In this document: in pieces, positions 63,905 through 64,000 of the stretch
Layout: each line of letters begins with the position of its first letter
Position numbering within the stretch: position 1 is the first letter of the stretch
Assembly: GCF_001559865.1 (NCBI RefSeq)
Contig: NZ_LOHE01000068.1
Location: forward strand, 141,208 to 205,207
From: Abyssisolibacter fermentans
GTDB lineage: Bacteria > Bacillota > Clostridia > Tissierellales > MCWD3
Direction of reading: 5' to 3'
Length of the DNA: 64,000 nucleotides
Program-made: the position numbers and the translations under genes
Notes under the pieces: generated by a model
Seen by the model: the letters and a program-made list of their open reading frames with translations, nothing else
What the model was told of the DNA's origin: nothing
The model's database searches: none

Positions 63905-64000
63905 ATACTATCAATAAAGATTTACTTTAAAATTACATAATATAAACAATATTTTAAAACTTTCAGGAAAGTTTTGAAAATAAATTTTTATTTACATCCC

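Noticed and set aside
1..64000. rRNA or tRNA genes, prophage, toxin-antitoxin or defence systems
   Set aside because: I scanned for tRNA-like cloverleafs ending in CCA, conserved rRNA stretches, integrases, nucleases and small toxin pairs and saw none that could be supported.

Overview
The window is a very AT-rich chromosomal segment of a spore-forming, low-GC Gram-positive bacterium of the Clostridia (Tissierella/Sedimentibacter-like by gene content; the genus cannot be fixed by eye). The signs are strong AGGAGG ribosome sites, many TTG/GTG starts, a Ser-type T-box, a PASTA-domain kinase/phosphatase pair, RemA, FapR, YlbJ, and a gene order (yicC-remA-gmk-rpoZ-coaBC-priA-def-fmt-DUF116-rsmB-rlmN-prpC-prkC-rsgA-rpe-thiN ... 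rpmB-asp23-fakA-recG-rsmD-coaD-ylbJ ... tmcAL-ackA-yceD-rpmF-fapR) that is classic for Firmicutes. I see no rRNA, tRNA, CRISPR array, prophage or transposase gene.

Layout. 0-1.1 kb: the start of an M20 amidohydrolase that runs off the left edge. 1.5-17.7 kb: a long co-directional block for RNA quality control, nucleotide and CoA synthesis, replication restart, N-terminal formyl handling, rRNA methylation and Ser/Thr signalling. 18-25.8 kb: small membrane proteins, rpmB (reverse), asp23-fakA, recG, and rsmD-coaD, where rsmD appears to use a CTG start. 25.8-31.3 kb: ylbJ (reverse), a lipoprotein, lactate racemase larA, then a T-box leader and serA. 31.3-36 kb: tmcAL/ackA divergent pair, yceD-rpmF and fapR. 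36-46 kb: PHP phosphatase, small membrane proteins, QueT-like transporter, a methyltransferase, two peptidases, a HAD phosphatase and a parvulin. 46-57 kb: radical SAM protein, two pseudouridine synthases, PssA, MltG-like protein, CBS protein, nucleoside kinase, CCA-adding enzyme. 58-64 kb: tldD-tldE, a nitrilase-family amidase, DUF378, a small twin-hydrophobic protein and a DUF4397 protein.

The least ordinary content is between the genes. A modular family of non-coding, terminally inverted elements (ends close to AACCCTGATTATTCATA) occurs at least nine times, from about 57 bp to 355 bp, plus decayed copies. Its internal module also forms two tandem arrays (21.5 and 39.4 kb) and sits inside a structured-RNA candidate at 52.2 kb whose two-stem, one-bubble fold resembles 6S RNA. 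Two elements carry a second nested element, and a third element in the window preserves the empty site, showing a short TTA target duplication. Several copies touch genes: one supplies the stop codon of def, an array supplies the end of queT, and others abut the fapR stop or lie just upstream of ribosome sites.

Most protein functions are ordinary housekeeping. The elements, the RNA candidate, the rsmD start and the paired small hydrophobic proteins are what deserve follow-up.
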